Shown here: positions 16,350-25,375 of the stretch, piece by piece
How the letters are laid out: the number at the start of each line of letters is the position of its first letter
Position numbering within the stretch: the first letter of the stretch is position 1
Assembly: GCF_002204185.1 (NCBI RefSeq)
Contig: NZ_MXPU01000017.1
Coordinates: 62,001 to 126,000, forward strand
Length of the DNA stretch: 64,000 bases
Direction: 5' to 3'
DNA from: Rhizobium esperanzae
GTDB lineage: Bacteria; Pseudomonadota; Alphaproteobacteria; Rhizobiales; Rhizobiaceae
Notes under the pieces: generated by a model
What the model was told of the DNA's origin: nothing
The model's input: only the letters and a program-made list of their open reading frames with translations
The model's database searches: none
Program-made: the position numbers and the translations under genes

Positions 16350-18653
16350 ATGAAGCCAGATAACCCGAACAGGGTCCCTATTGATGTGTATTTGTCGTTT
16401 GTGAGCTCCCTTTCCGGGAACCGCATGACGCTTCTCGTCGGCGTGATCGTCCATGTCGCGACATGCCTTGCGGTGGCTGCCAAGACGCAGTACTCCATCT
16501 ACATCCTGCTGTCGGTCGCCTTCCTTTTGGTCTTCAGCGCTCGCATGGCCATCTTCCGGCAGTTCGATCGTGTCGACAAGCAGAGCCTGTCGCGCGCCGG
16601 AATCGAGCGTTGGGAGCGGGTTCTCGTTGCCGCTGGATCCTGCACCACCGCTCTTCTCGGCTTCGCCAGCGGCTACGCCATCTTCGTCGTGCATGATTCC
16701 TTTGCGGAGCTTGCCTGCATTTCCGTCACCATGGCGACCATGGTTTCCGTTGTCGGGCGCAACTATGGCTCGCGCTTCGCAGTCGACCTCCAGACGTTCT
16801 TCTGCTGCCTGCCGATGATCGTCTGCAGCCTGCTGGCGCTGGATTTCTATCGCGGCGTCCTGTCGATCTTTCTCATCCCCTTCTGGCTGACGACGCGGGC
16901 GATGGCGAACGGCGTGCGCGAATTCCTGTATGAGAATGTTATTGCGCGCCGGGAAATCACCATCATCGCCGACCGTTTCGACACGGCGCTCAACAACATG
17001 CCGCATGGCCTCGTCATGGTCGATGCTGAAAACCGCATCCAGGTTGTCAACCGCAAGGCCTGCGAACTGCTGAAAATCGGTGCGCCGGCGCGGCTGAAGG
17101 ATCGCGATCTTGGCGCCGTGCTGCGCTATGGCGCACGCTACAGCTTCATGGACGCCTCACAGCCGGAGCTCATCCTGCGCCAGCTCACCCAGGTGGCCGA
17201 AGGCAACCTGTCGCGCACGCTCGTTCATTTTCCCGAGAGCCTGTCGCTCGAATTCTCAGCCAGCCGCAGGGCCGACGGTGGCGCGGTGCTGATCTTCGAA
17301 GACGTATCCAGCCGTGTGAAGGCCGAGCAGAAGATCATGCACATGGTCCGCTTCGATGCGTTGACCGGCCTGCCGAACCGCGAATATTTCGGCCAGCTGG
17401 TGCAGGAGTATCTCGCCAAACATTCGAGGAAATCGGGGCCACTCGGCTTTATGGTCCTCGATATCGATGAGTTCAAACATGTCAACGACATGCGCGGTCA
17501 CGTCACCGGCGACCATCTGCTTTGCGCCATCGCCGCCCGCATCAAACAGGTCTGTGGCAACGCCATCCTCGGCCGGCTGATGGGCGACCAGTTCATCTTG
17601 TTCTTCCCGCATGCGAAGGAGCCGGCCTCACTCGACCTCGAGATCCGCCGCGTGCACGCTGCGATCCAAGGCCATTATGAGGTCGATGAACTGACCTTCC
17701 TCATTTCGCTCAGTGCTGGTTACGCCATTCTCGAAAGTTCCGCTTTCGCGATGGACGAATGGAGCGTCAAGGCGGATCTTGCGCTGTTCGAGAGCAAGTC
17801 GCGCTTCAAGGGCGGCATATCAGGCTTCGAGCGCGAGATGGACGGACGCTATATCGAGCAGCAGAAGCTGAAAGCAGACCTTCGCGAGGCGGTCTCTGCC
17901 CAGGCGCTGCATCTCGTCTTCCAGCCAATGTTCCGGGCCGACGGCTCGCGCATCGAATGCGCCGAGGCGTTGGCGCGTTGGGTGCATCCGGAGAAGGGCT
18001 CGATTCCGCCTGATGTCTTCATTCGGCTCGCCGAGGATATGGGCATCATCTCCGACATCACCCGTTTCGTGCTGTTCAAGGCCTGCAGCGAATGCATTAC
18101 CTGGCCGGAGCACATCGCCGTCTCAGTCAACCTCTCGGCGCGAGATTTGCGCGATGCCGACATTCTGTCGGTGGTCGCCGACGCGCTTGCCCATTCAGGG
18201 CTCGACGCGGCGCGGCTGCATCTCGAAGTCACCGAAAGCTGCCTCATCGACGAGCCGCAGGCTGTGCGCGCCATCCTGGCGGAACTCAGAGCCCGCGGCA
18301 TCACCATCGCGATCGACGATTTCGGCACCGGCTTCTCCAGCCTCAGCTATCTCGACACGCTGCCGCTCGATATCGTCAAGATCGACCGTTCCTTCGTGCG
18401 TAATATCGTCGAGGATACCCGTCGCCTCAAGCTCTTGCGCGGCACGGTCAATCTTGCGCGCGAGCTCGGCCTCAAGATCGTCATCGAGGGGGTCGAGACC
18501 GAGGAGCAGCTCGCTCTGCTCAACAAGCACCGCAGCACCGATCTGGTGCAGGGCTATGTCTTCTCGCAGCCGGTGCCTTCCCAGAACATCCCGCTCCTGC
18601 AACAGGGCGTCGGCCGCCGCGCCGTCCAACGTCGCCGCAACAAGGTCGCCTGA
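16350..18653 (+). CDS. membrane-bound EAL-domain c-di-GMP phosphodiesterase with degenerate GGDEF domain
   Basis: About 767 residues. The first ~190 form a membrane module with several hydrophobic helices; a PAS-like region follows (FDTALNNMPHGLVMVDAENR). The GGDEF domain keeps its start (DALTGLPNREYF, DIDEFKHVND) but its catalytic motif reads RLMGDQF (about residue 410) instead of RxGGDEF, so cyclase activity is not expected. The EAL domain is intact: AEALARW, VNLSARDL, EVTES, DDFGTGFSSLSYLDTLPLD, KIDRSFV and EGVET. It should hydrolyse c-di-GMP, perhaps with GTP binding at the GGDEF site. The ATG at 16350 follows AGGGA; an in-frame ATG at 16272 is possible. The FeeM-like gene follows in the same direction. 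Confidence 0.9.
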   Translation: MKPDNPNRVPIDVYLSFVSSLSGNRMTLLVGVIVHVATCLAVAAKTQYSIYILLSVAFLLVFSARMAIFRQFDRVDKQSLSRAGIERWERVLVAAGSCTTALLGFASGYAIFVVHDSFAELACISVTMATMVSVVGRNYGSRFAVDLQTFFCCLPMIVCSLLALDFYRGVLSIFLIPFWLTTRAMANGVREFLYENVIARREITIIADRFDTALNNMPHGLVMVDAENRIQVVNRKACELLKIGAPARLKDRDLGAVLRYGARYSFMDASQPELILRQLTQVAEGNLSRTLVHFPESLSLEFSASRRADGGAVLIFEDVSSRVKAEQKIMHMVRFDALTGLPNREYFGQLVQEYLAKHSRKSGPLGFMVLDIDEFKHVNDMRGHVTGDHLLCAIAARIKQVCGNAILGRLMGDQFILFFPHAKEPASLDLEIRRVHAAIQGHYEVDELTFLISLSAGYAILESSAFAMDEWSVKADLALFESKSRFKGGISGFEREMDGRYIEQQKLKADLREAVSAQALHLVFQPMFRADGSRIECAEALARWVHPEKGSIPPDVFIRLAEDMGIISDITRFVLFKACSECITWPEHIAVSVNLSARDLRDADILSVVADALAHSGLDAARLHLEVTESCLIDEPQAVRAILAELRARGITIAIDDFGTGFSSLSYLDTLPLDIVKIDRSFVRNIVEDTRRLKLLRGTVNLARELGLKIVIEGVETEEQLALLNKHRSTDLVQGYVFSQPVPSQNIPLLQQGVGRRAVQRRRNKVA

Positions 18654-18763
18654 GCACTCGGCAGCCGCCGATTTTCCTTGTGACGCTCCCCGCCGTTAAC
18701 CTTAATAGTTTATAAACGGTCCGAATTACCGGATTTCCTTGCCTAAATTTCGCTGCTGTATGA

Positions 18764-18779
18764 TTAATGATCCGTTAAC
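18764..18779 (+). promoter_or_regulatory. candidate CtrA binding site
   Basis: TTAA, seven bases, TTAAC is an exact match to the CtrA consensus TTAA-N7-TTAAC of Alphaproteobacteria. It lies 14 bases upstream of the ATG at 18794 of the FeeM-like gene. So close to the start, it would overlap the transcript start, or place the true start codon further downstream. A chance match in this AT-rich gap is possible. Confidence 0.45.
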
Positions 18780-18793
18780 GAGTGGATCAAAAT

Positions 18794-19546
18794 ATGTCAG
18801 ACACACTGTTCACGCGTAGTGATTTCAGTACGAAAATCTTGGAAATTCTGGATCATGTCGAATATCGCCGTGTCGAAAGCAGCGAAGACATGGAGGAGGT
18901 GGAGCGGCTGCGCTACAAGGCCTACAAGGCCCACGGCGCGCTGTCGCTTGCCCCGGAAGGCCTATTGGACGATGTCGATTTCGACAGCCATGCCTATATC
19001 TTCGGTCTCTACTATTATGGCGAACTGGTCAGTACGATCCGAATTCATTACGTGACGCCGGAGCATCGTATCAGCCGGTCCGGAGAGGCCTTTCCCGAGG
19101 CGATGGATGAGCTTTTGGACGCCGGGCTGACCTTGATCGATCCGGCGCGTTTCGCGGCCGATCCGGAGCTCACCGCCAACATGCCATGGGTTCCCTATCT
19201 CACGCTGAGACCCGCCATCGTCGCGGCAGCGTATTTCCGGGCTGACCGCGTCATTCAGTCCGTCCGGCCCCCGCATGCCGCCTTCTACAAGCGGGTCTTC
19301 TATGCCGATACCATCGTGCCCGGCCGACTGGCGGAGAGTTACGGGGTTGATGTGACGCTGATGGCGACGAATGTGGTGGAGGTCGGGCGCAAGCTATTGA
19401 CGCGCTATCCCTTCTTCATCTCCAGCGCCAGCGAACAGCGCATGATGTTTTCGCGCACTCCCCACGATACGCTGCCGCCGCTTACCATCATCCCGACGGC
19501 GCGCTTCGTGCCGCAAGGTGAACTCGGCACCGACCTGCCGCTGTAA
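18794..19546 (+). CDS. FeeM-like N-acyl amino acid synthase (GNAT-related)
   Basis: A 250-residue protein related to FeeM-type N-acyl amino acid synthases, relatives of autoinducer synthases that join acyl-ACP to an amino acid. Recognisable parts are YRRVESSEDMEEVERLRYKAY (the LuxI/FeeM-like first helix region), LYYYGELVSTIRIHYV and the conserved VPYLTLRPAIVAAAYFRADR with SVRPPHAAFYKRVF. Start is ATG 18794; GTG 18782 is in frame and nearly equal. It follows the EAL gene by about 140 bases. The fatty-acyl product is unknown. The protein is not an AHL synthase by its conserved core, but a signalling or membrane-lipid role is plausible. Confidence 0.75.
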   Translation: MSDTLFTRSDFSTKILEILDHVEYRRVESSEDMEEVERLRYKAYKAHGALSLAPEGLLDDVDFDSHAYIFGLYYYGELVSTIRIHYVTPEHRISRSGEAFPEAMDELLDAGLTLIDPARFAADPELTANMPWVPYLTLRPAIVAAAYFRADRVIQSVRPPHAAFYKRVFYADTIVPGRLAESYGVDVTLMATNVVEVGRKLLTRYPFFISSASEQRMMFSRTPHDTLPPLTIIPTARFVPQGELGTDLPL

Positions 19547-19769
19547 TTTCTCCTGCTCTGCGAATGAGGAGAGGTTATGCAGCCGTGACAAGATCCGCAG
19601 CCGGCGCCCTCACATTTTTCCTTGCGGAAGAAGGTGATTTGGAACCGCGGCTGCGGCATTCTCATGCATTGCGCTTTCGCCTGTCATTGTGTAATTCCTG
19701 CAGGCAGGGACTTCCCTCGGCCTAAGAGGGAATCAGGCAGCGCAAAAGCATTTCAGGGAGACGATATTT

Positions 19770-19994
19770 ATGGCCGAACATCATACCGGACCGGTCGAGA
19801 CCGGCGCGCCGATGGATTACAAGGAACATGAGCAGACCTACAACATGTTCATTGCCGGCACGAAATACGGCACGATGCTTCTCGTTGTTCTCCTGCTCGC
19901 GATGACCGCCGGTTTCTTCGGCGGCGCCGGCCTCCTCGGTGGCCTCTTCGTCTTCATCGTTCTTCTCGCCGCCGGCATCTTCCTGTTCCGCTGA
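19770..19994 (+). CDS. aa3-type cytochrome c oxidase subunit IV
   Basis: A 74-residue membrane peptide with an N-terminal MAEHH and a PMDYKEHEQTYNMFI segment typical of the bacterial aa3 oxidase subunit IV family, followed by two short hydrophobic stretches. It is a small accessory subunit of the aa3 terminal oxidase. AGGGAG lies ahead of the ATG. Standing upstream of the transhydrogenase genes is common in rhizobia. Confidence 0.88.
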   Translation: MAEHHTGPVETGAPMDYKEHEQTYNMFIAGTKYGTMLLVVLLLAMTAGFFGGAGLLGGLFVFIVLLAAGIFLFR

Positions 19995-20069
19995 TCGCGG
20001 CTGGCGCATCGGCTCTGAAAATCGCAATCGATTTTCGGCAAACACGATATGTCTATTCAGGAGTTGGAG

Positions 20070-20104
20070 CGTCTTTGTGCGTCCGGGGGGACGCAGGCGC
20101 TCTA
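20070..20104 (-). repeat. short palindromic intergenic repeat, copy 2
   Basis: Read on the minus strand, this holds TGCGTCC-CCCC-GGACGCA followed by CAAAGACGC, the same layout as copies at 11645 and 25412, with one base missing in the last block. It lies between the aa3 subunit IV gene and pntAA, 100 bases before the latter's start. It is a member of a dispersed intergenic repeat family. Confidence 0.65.
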
Positions 20105-20199
20105 AGGGGAGGGGAGGCTTCTCCGAAGCCTTCCGAATGAGATGCTTGGCCTGCGCAGGCGAGCCTGCGGCGGTCTGGCTGACCCGGAGGAGGGGGCAG

Positions 20200-21348
20200 T
20201 TGGGCAATATTGTTTTCGTTGCAAAGGAAGTCACGGACGGGGAGGCGCGTGTCGCGGCCTCCGCCGAGACCGTGAAGAAGATGAAGGGGTTCGGGTTCGA
20301 CGTCATCGTCGAGGCCGGCGCCGGTGCGGCTTCGCGCATTCCGGACGCTGAGTTCGAGGCCGTAGGCGCCAGGATCGGCAGTTTTGCCGATGCAGCCTCC
20401 GCCGACGTGGTGCTGAAGGTGCGCCGCCCGAGCCCATCGGAAATCGCGGGCTATAAGAGCGGCGCTGTTGTCATCGCGATCATGGACCCCTACGGCAATG
20501 ACGAGGCGATTGCCGCACTCGCAAGTGCCGGGCTTTCGGCTTTCGCCATCGAGCTGATGCCGCGCATCACCCGCGCCCAGTCGATGGACGTGCTCTCCTC
20601 TCAGGCCAATCTCGCCGGCTACCAGGCCGTCATCGAGGCGGCCGCGGTCTATGACCGCGCCATGCCGATGATGATGACGGCGGCAGGCACCGTGCCGGCT
20701 GCCAAGGTCTTCGTCATGGGTGCCGGCGTCGCCGGGCTGCAGGCGATCGCCACGGCGCGGCGCCTCGGTGCTGCGGTCTCGGCCACCGACGTTCGCCCGG
20801 CCGTCAAGGAGCAGGTTGCCTCGCTCGGCGCCAAGTTCATAGCCGTCGAGGACGAGGAGTTCAAGGCGGCGGAAACGGCCGGCGGTTATGCCAAGGAAAT
20901 GTCGGCCGATTATCAGGCGAAGCAGGCGGCGCTCGTCGCCGAACACATCGCCAAGCAGGATATCGTCATCACCACCGCTCTCATTCCCGGCCGGCCGGCG
21001 CCGCGGCTCGTTTCGCGCGCCATGCTTTCCTCGATGAAGCCGGGTGCGGTCGCCGTCGACCTCGCGGTCGAGCGCGGCGGCAATATCGAGGGCGTCGTTG
21101 CCGGCGAGATCGCGGATGTCGAAGGCGTCAGCGTGATCGGCTTCGCCAATATGCCGGGCCGGGTCGCGGCCAGCGCCTCGGCGCTTTACGCCAAGAACCT
21201 CGTCACCTTCCTCGAGACGATGGTCAACAAGGAAACGAAGGCGGTCGTCGTCAACCTCGATGACGAGCTCGTCAAGGCAACGATGCTGACCTATGCCGGC
21301 GACGTGGTGCATCCCGCCTTCGGCGGCGCGAAGAAGGGAGACATGTGA
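20200..21348 (+). CDS. pntAA: NAD(P) transhydrogenase subunit alpha part 1 (NAD-binding dI)
   Basis: A 382-residue soluble NAD(H)-binding subunit of the proton-pumping transhydrogenase, which makes NADPH from NADH using the proton gradient. The alanine dehydrogenase/PNT N-domain (FVAKEVTDGEARVAAS, MPRITRAQSMDVLSSQANL) precedes the NAD-binding domain with VMGAGVAGLQAIATARRLGA. The start is the TTG at 20200, placed directly behind GGAGGAGGGGG; the frame is open far upstream but has no family resemblance there. Its stop overlaps the next gene's ATG by one base (TGATG), so the three pnt genes are one operon. Confidence 0.93.
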   Translation: MGNIVFVAKEVTDGEARVAASAETVKKMKGFGFDVIVEAGAGAASRIPDAEFEAVGARIGSFADAASADVVLKVRRPSPSEIAGYKSGAVVIAIMDPYGNDEAIAALASAGLSAFAIELMPRITRAQSMDVLSSQANLAGYQAVIEAAAVYDRAMPMMMTAAGTVPAAKVFVMGAGVAGLQAIATARRLGAAVSATDVRPAVKEQVASLGAKFIAVEDEEFKAAETAGGYAKEMSADYQAKQAALVAEHIAKQDIVITTALIPGRPAPRLVSRAMLSSMKPGAVAVDLAVERGGNIEGVVAGEIADVEGVSVIGFANMPGRVAASASALYAKNLVTFLETMVNKETKAVVVNLDDELVKATMLTYAGDVVHPAFGGAKKGDM

Positions 21349-21746
21349 TGGCCAGTGAAGCAATGGACAGAGCGCTGCAGCAGTTGAACGACGCCGTGAC
21401 GGCCGTCGCCACCGCAGCCGCGCATGCCCCCGAAGCGGCAAGTGCGGCAACGGGCGGGGCGATCGATCCCTTCGTCTTCCAGCTGGCGATCTTCGTCTTG
21501 TCGATTTTCGTCGGCTATTACGTCGTCTGGTCAGTGACGCCGGCGCTGCATACGCCGCTGATGGCGGTGACCAACGCGATCTCCTCGGTCATCGTCGTCG
21601 GCGCGCTTCTGGCGGTCGGCATCTCCACGAGCGGGCTTGCGACCGGCTTCGGCTTCGTTGCCCTGGTGCTGGTCTCGGTCAACATCTTCGGCGGCTTCCT
21701 GGTCACGCAGCGCATGCTTTCGATGTACCGCAAGAAGGACCGGTGA
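21348..21746 (+). CDS. pntAB: NAD(P) transhydrogenase subunit alpha part 2
   Basis: A 132-residue membrane subunit (dII part) with a short N-terminal amphipathic lead and three to four hydrophobic segments (FVFQLAIFVLSIFVGYYVVW, SSVIVVGALLAVGIS, GFGFVALVLVSVNIFGGFLV). The split of PntA into two proteins is the alphaproteobacterial arrangement. ATG at 21348 overlaps the pntAA stop. Confidence 0.93.
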   Translation: MASEAMDRALQQLNDAVTAVATAAAHAPEAASAATGGAIDPFVFQLAIFVLSIFVGYYVVWSVTPALHTPLMAVTNAISSVIVVGALLAVGISTSGLATGFGFVALVLVSVNIFGGFLVTQRMLSMYRKKDR

Positions 21747-21753
21747 GGGATCG

Positions 21754-23148
21754 ATGACCAATATCGCAGCTTTCCTCTACCTCGTTTCCGGCGTGCTCTT
21801 CATCCTGGCGCTGCGCGGCCTGTCGCATCCGGCCACCAGCCGCAAGGGCAATCTCTACGGCATGATCGGCATGGGGATCGCCATCCTGACGACGCTGGTG
21901 TTGGCGACCCCGAACTTCGGCGGCCTCGTGCTGATCATCCTCGGCCTTGCCATCGGCGGCAGCGCCGGCGCCTATGTCGCTCGCACCATCGCCATGACCT
22001 CGATGCCGCAGCTCGTCGCCGGCTTCCATTCGCTGGTCGGGCTTGCCGCCGTGCTGGTCGCTGCCTCCGCGCTTTATACGCCCGCCTCCTTCGGCATCGG
22101 CGAGATCGGTCATATCCATACCGAGGCGCGCATCGAAATGGCGCTGGGCGTCGCGATCGGGGCGCTCACCTTCACCGGCTCGATCATCGCCTTCCTGAAG
22201 CTCGACGGGCGCATGTCCGGCAAGCCCATCCTGCTGCCCTACCGGCATTTGATCAATGCAACCCTGCTGGCGCTGATCGTGCTCTTCATCATCGGCCTTG
22301 CCGCTACCGAAAGCCATTTCGACTTCTGGGCCGTCGTGGCGCTGTCGCTGGCGCTCGGTGTCCTGCTGATCGTGCCGATCGGCGGCGCCGACATGCCCGT
22401 CGTTGTCTCCATGCTGAACTCCTATTCCGGCTGGGCTGCGGCCGGCATCGGCTTCACCCTCGGCAATCTGGCGCTGATCATCACCGGCGCGCTCGTCGGC
22501 TCCTCCGGCGCCATCCTCTCCTACATCATGTGCAAGGGCATGAACCGGTCCTTCGTCTCGGTCATTCTCGGCGGTTTCGGCGGCGAGACGGCATCCGGCG
22601 GGCCGGACACATCAGACAAGACGGTCAAGCTCGGCTCCGCCGAGGATGCGGCCTATCTGATGGCGAATGCCTCGAAGGTCGTCATCGTGCCGGGTTATGG
22701 CATGGCGGTCGCCCAGGCTCAGCATGCGCTGCGCGAACTTGCCGACAATCTGAAGAAGAACGGCGTCGAGGTGAAATATGCGATCCACCCGGTCGCAGGC
22801 CGCATGCCCGGCCATATGAATGTGCTGCTGGCCGAAGCCAATGTTCCCTATGACGAGGTCTTCGAGCTCGAAGACATCAATTCGGAGTTCGCCCAGGCCG
22901 ATGTCGCCTATGTCATCGGCGCCAATGACGTCACCAATCCAGCGGCGCGCGACGACAAGACCTCGCCGATCTACGGCATGCCGATCCTCGACGTCGATCG
23001 GGCGAAGACCTGCCTGTTCGTCAAGCGCTCGCTTGGTTCGGGTTATGCCGGCATCGACAACACGCTGTTCTACAAGGACGGCACGATGATGCTGCTCGGC
23101 GACGCCAAGAAAATGACCGAAGACATTAATAAGGCGATCGCGCATTGA
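21754..23148 (+). CDS. pntB: NAD(P) transhydrogenase subunit beta
   Basis: A 464-residue protein: about eight or nine membrane helices (dII) followed by the NADP(H)-binding dIII domain from about residue 290 (VVIVPGYGMAVAQAQHALREL, HPVAGRMPGHMNVLLAEA, VIGANDVTNPAA). All dIII signatures are intact. The ATG at 21754 follows GAGGGA seven bases after the pntAB stop. A terminator follows the gene. Confidence 0.95.
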   Translation: MTNIAAFLYLVSGVLFILALRGLSHPATSRKGNLYGMIGMGIAILTTLVLATPNFGGLVLIILGLAIGGSAGAYVARTIAMTSMPQLVAGFHSLVGLAAVLVAASALYTPASFGIGEIGHIHTEARIEMALGVAIGALTFTGSIIAFLKLDGRMSGKPILLPYRHLINATLLALIVLFIIGLAATESHFDFWAVVALSLALGVLLIVPIGGADMPVVVSMLNSYSGWAAAGIGFTLGNLALIITGALVGSSGAILSYIMCKGMNRSFVSVILGGFGGETASGGPDTSDKTVKLGSAEDAAYLMANASKVVIVPGYGMAVAQAQHALRELADNLKKNGVEVKYAIHPVAGRMPGHMNVLLAEANVPYDEVFELEDINSEFAQADVAYVIGANDVTNPAARDDKTSPIYGMPILDVDRAKTCLFVKRSLGSGYAGIDNTLFYKDGTMMLLGDAKKMTEDINKAIAH

Positions 23149-23156
23149 GCCGATGA

Positions 23157-23179
23157 GCCGCCCTTTTTGGGCGGCTTTT
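23157..23179. terminator. terminator after pntB
   Basis: GCCGCCC, loop TTTTT, GGGCGGC followed by TTTTC. It sits 9 bases behind pntB and, read leftward, close behind the DUF992 gene, so it can stop both. Confidence 0.88.
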
Positions 23180-23180
23180 C

Positions 23181-23663
23181 TCATATCTCGCCCGGCGCCA
23201 GCGTCATCTTCTCGACGCCGATCGCCAGGTTCAGCCCTTCCTGCGCCTGGACATTCAGCGGCTGCAGCATGAAAGCCTTATTGGTGCCGCCGGCGATCAC
23301 TTTGGCGCCGGCGCCCGCACCGATGCTCGCATCGGCGCCGACACCGTAATATTCGCCGGCAAGGGCGAATTGCGGCATATCGGTGCCGGTCTTTGCCAGG
23401 ACCTGCCAGATCATCACGCTCTTGCCCGTCTGGCCGATGTCGAGGCCGAACTTCTCGATTTTTCCGGCATAGACGGCCTTGGCGCCGCCGGATGCCGGCG
23501 TATAGGTGCAGATAAGGTTCTTCTGCGAGGTGACGATCAGGCCCTGACCGCCATCCGATCCGCAGACCAGACGGCCAAGCGTCACATAACTTTCCGCACT
23601 CGCCGGGCTTGCCAAGGCAGCGGCCGCCAATGCCGCGGCGGCGATCATCGTTTGCTTGAACAT
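23181..23663 (-). CDS. secreted DUF992 protein
   Basis: A 160-residue protein with a clear Sec signal peptide (MFKQTMIAAAALAAAALASPASAES, cleavage after ASA). The mature part has the DUF992 pattern: LVCGSDGGQGLIVTSQKNLICTYTP with two cysteines that could form a disulfide, then KIEKFGLDIGQTGKSVMIWQV and a glycine-rich YYGVGADASIGAGAGAKV. It is predicted periplasmic; function unknown in the family. AAGGAGAAGG precedes ATG 23663. It lies downstream of the HWE kinase gene on the same strand, with 59 bases between. Confidence 0.85.
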   Translation of the reverse strand: MFKQTMIAAAALAAAALASPASAESYVTLGRLVCGSDGGQGLIVTSQKNLICTYTPASGGAKAVYAGKIEKFGLDIGQTGKSVMIWQVLAKTGTDMPQFALAGEYYGVGADASIGAGAGAKVIAGGTNKAFMLQPLNVQAQEGLNLAIGVEKMTLAPGEI

Positions 23664-23722
23664 GGTCCTTCTCCTTGGAAACGACCTGTTCGAAACGGGT
23701 TGCGGTGGCGATTGTTCCTGGG

Positions 23723-25375
23723 TTATTCCCGCTCCAGCGCGGCGCGGTGGGCTATCAGCACCCATAACAGGCCTTCGGGCCGGAAATCGACCTGAACCGT
23801 GCCTCGGAAGGCGGAAGCGGCATGCGCCTTGATGACGGTCGTGCCGAAGCCGGAGCGCGAGGGCTCTGTGACCGGCGGGCCGCCGCGCTCTTCCCAAGTG
23901 AAGCGGAGCAGGGCATCCGACTTGTCTTCGTCCCTGACATCGTGCCAGTCGAAGCGGACGCGGCCCTGGGGGACGGAGAGCGCACCATATTTCACAGAAT
24001 TGGTGGCGAGCTCATGCAGGGCAAGGCCGAGATTCTGCACTGCATCCGGCTTCAGGACGAAATCATTGCCGGTGATTTCGATCTGTTCGTGCGATTGCGG
24101 GAAGGCCTGCAGATGGATGTCAACGACCCGCCGGAGCGACACGCCTCCCCATTGCTCGCTGGTCAGAAGCTCGATCGAACGCACCAGCCCCTCAAGGCGA
24201 TCGGCGACGGCGGCTTGAAAGGTTTCGACGCTGTCGGCCTGTTTGGCGAGCTGGCGCATCATGGCCTGAGCAAGCGTGAGAAGGTTCTTGGTGCGGTGGA
24301 CGAGTTCATGCATGACGAAGCGCAACCGGTCTTCGGTCTGGCTGCGATCGAATGAGGCATTCGAAAGAGCGATCGCCACCTGGTTCGCCTCGATGACGCT
24401 CGTTTCAACGGGTGAGACGATATGGCCCTTGCCCATGCGGTTCGCCATGTCGGCGATCTCGCGGATGGTGGTGCGGACCTGTCTCGCGACGGCATAGGCG
24501 GCCAGCACCGCGACGAGTACGAGCGCGACGCCGCCGATGATGAGGAAACGCCAGGTGCTGAGAATCGAAGCCTGCGCCACCGGCCCCCAGATCACCGTCT
24601 TCCAAGACCAGCCGGGAATTTGTGCATAACCGAGAAGCATGTGCGGCAGGATCGACTTATCTTCGAAGACCCCTCGGGAAAAACCAAGCGCCGGCAGGAT
24701 GCGCGGATCGAAGGGGGTGCCGGGCTTGAGGGCGGCGGGACCTGCGGCAACGACGACGTGGCCGCTTTGGTCGAGAACGGCGGCCGACCAACCGGGGGCA
24801 AGACCCTGGGTCGTCACCAGCCGGCCGAGATCACTGGCGTCCTGGGTGATGATGAGGGCGGCGACAGGATCGCCCTCTCTTGGTAAAGTGACGTTGTAGA
24901 CCCACTCGCCGCTGGTTCTGCCGCGAAAAACATCGGACGCCTCGATTTGGCCGGATTTCATTGCGGCATCGAGGGCGGGGATGTTTGCCGTCTTTCCGAG
25001 CGGAGTGCCGAAAGGCCGGCGCGTGTTCAGCAGTTGCTGACCATTGCGGTCGACGGCGAGGACATAGAGCGCATTGTTCCGCAGAGCCGTTTCCGTGCGT
25101 TCGTGAAAGGAGGCGAGGTCGCCGTTTTCGAGCTCCGGGGAGCTCGACAGCAGCCGCAACGTCGTCGCCATGTCCTGAAGCTGGCGATCGATGATGCGCG
25201 AAAGGGCAAGCGCGTCCTGCGCCGTCTCGCGCTTCAGCGTCGAGCGCTGGTTGTCCTCCAGCTGCAGCAGAAGCAGCGCCACGAAGGCGAAGATCGGCAG
25301 CGCAATCGCCACCGCCATGGCGACCAGATAGGTGCCGATCGAAGCTTTAGGAAAAAACAGTGCGACGATCTTCAT
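23723..25375 (-). CDS. HWE-family sensor histidine kinase with extracellular Cache-like domain
   Basis: 550 residues. One membrane helix (about 16-38), a periplasmic Cache-type sensor (40-270), a second helix (277-298), a HAMP-like linker, then the kinase. The phosphoacceptor motif is HELVHRTKNLL (356-366) with the H360-R-x-K-N core; the ATP-binding part has HELATNSVKYGALS (454 on) and the W-x-E triplet at 494-496 (TWEERGG), the marks of the HWE family. No response regulator gene is adjacent, so it is an orphan here. HWE kinases in rhizobia often feed the general stress response (PhyR), which is only a possibility. The start ATG is at 25375. Confidence 0.9.
   Translation of the reverse strand: MKIVALFFPKASIGTYLVAMAVAIALPIFAFVALLLLQLEDNQRSTLKRETAQDALALSRIIDRQLQDMATTLRLLSSSPELENGDLASFHERTETALRNNALYVLAVDRNGQQLLNTRRPFGTPLGKTANIPALDAAMKSGQIEASDVFRGRTSGEWVYNVTLPREGDPVAALIITQDASDLGRLVTTQGLAPGWSAAVLDQSGHVVVAAGPAALKPGTPFDPRILPALGFSRGVFEDKSILPHMLLGYAQIPGWSWKTVIWGPVAQASILSTWRFLIIGGVALVLVAVLAAYAVARQVRTTIREIADMANRMGKGHIVSPVETSVIEANQVAIALSNASFDRSQTEDRLRFVMHELVHRTKNLLTLAQAMMRQLAKQADSVETFQAAVADRLEGLVRSIELLTSEQWGGVSLRRVVDIHLQAFPQSHEQIEITGNDFVLKPDAVQNLGLALHELATNSVKYGALSVPQGRVRFDWHDVRDEDKSDALLRFTWEERGGPPVTEPSRSGFGTTVIKAHAASAFRGTVQVDFRPEGLLWVLIAHRAALERE

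Noticed and set aside
18782..19546. AHL (LuxI) synthase at 18.8 kb
   Set aside because: The first helix resembles LuxI, but the core VPYLTLRPA...SVRPPHAAFYKRVF pattern is FeeM-type, and no luxR gene is adjacent.
20070..20104. Riboswitch or attenuator ahead of pntAA
   Set aside because: The hairpin belongs to a dispersed repeat also found at two unrelated positions, so a pnt-specific role is unlikely.
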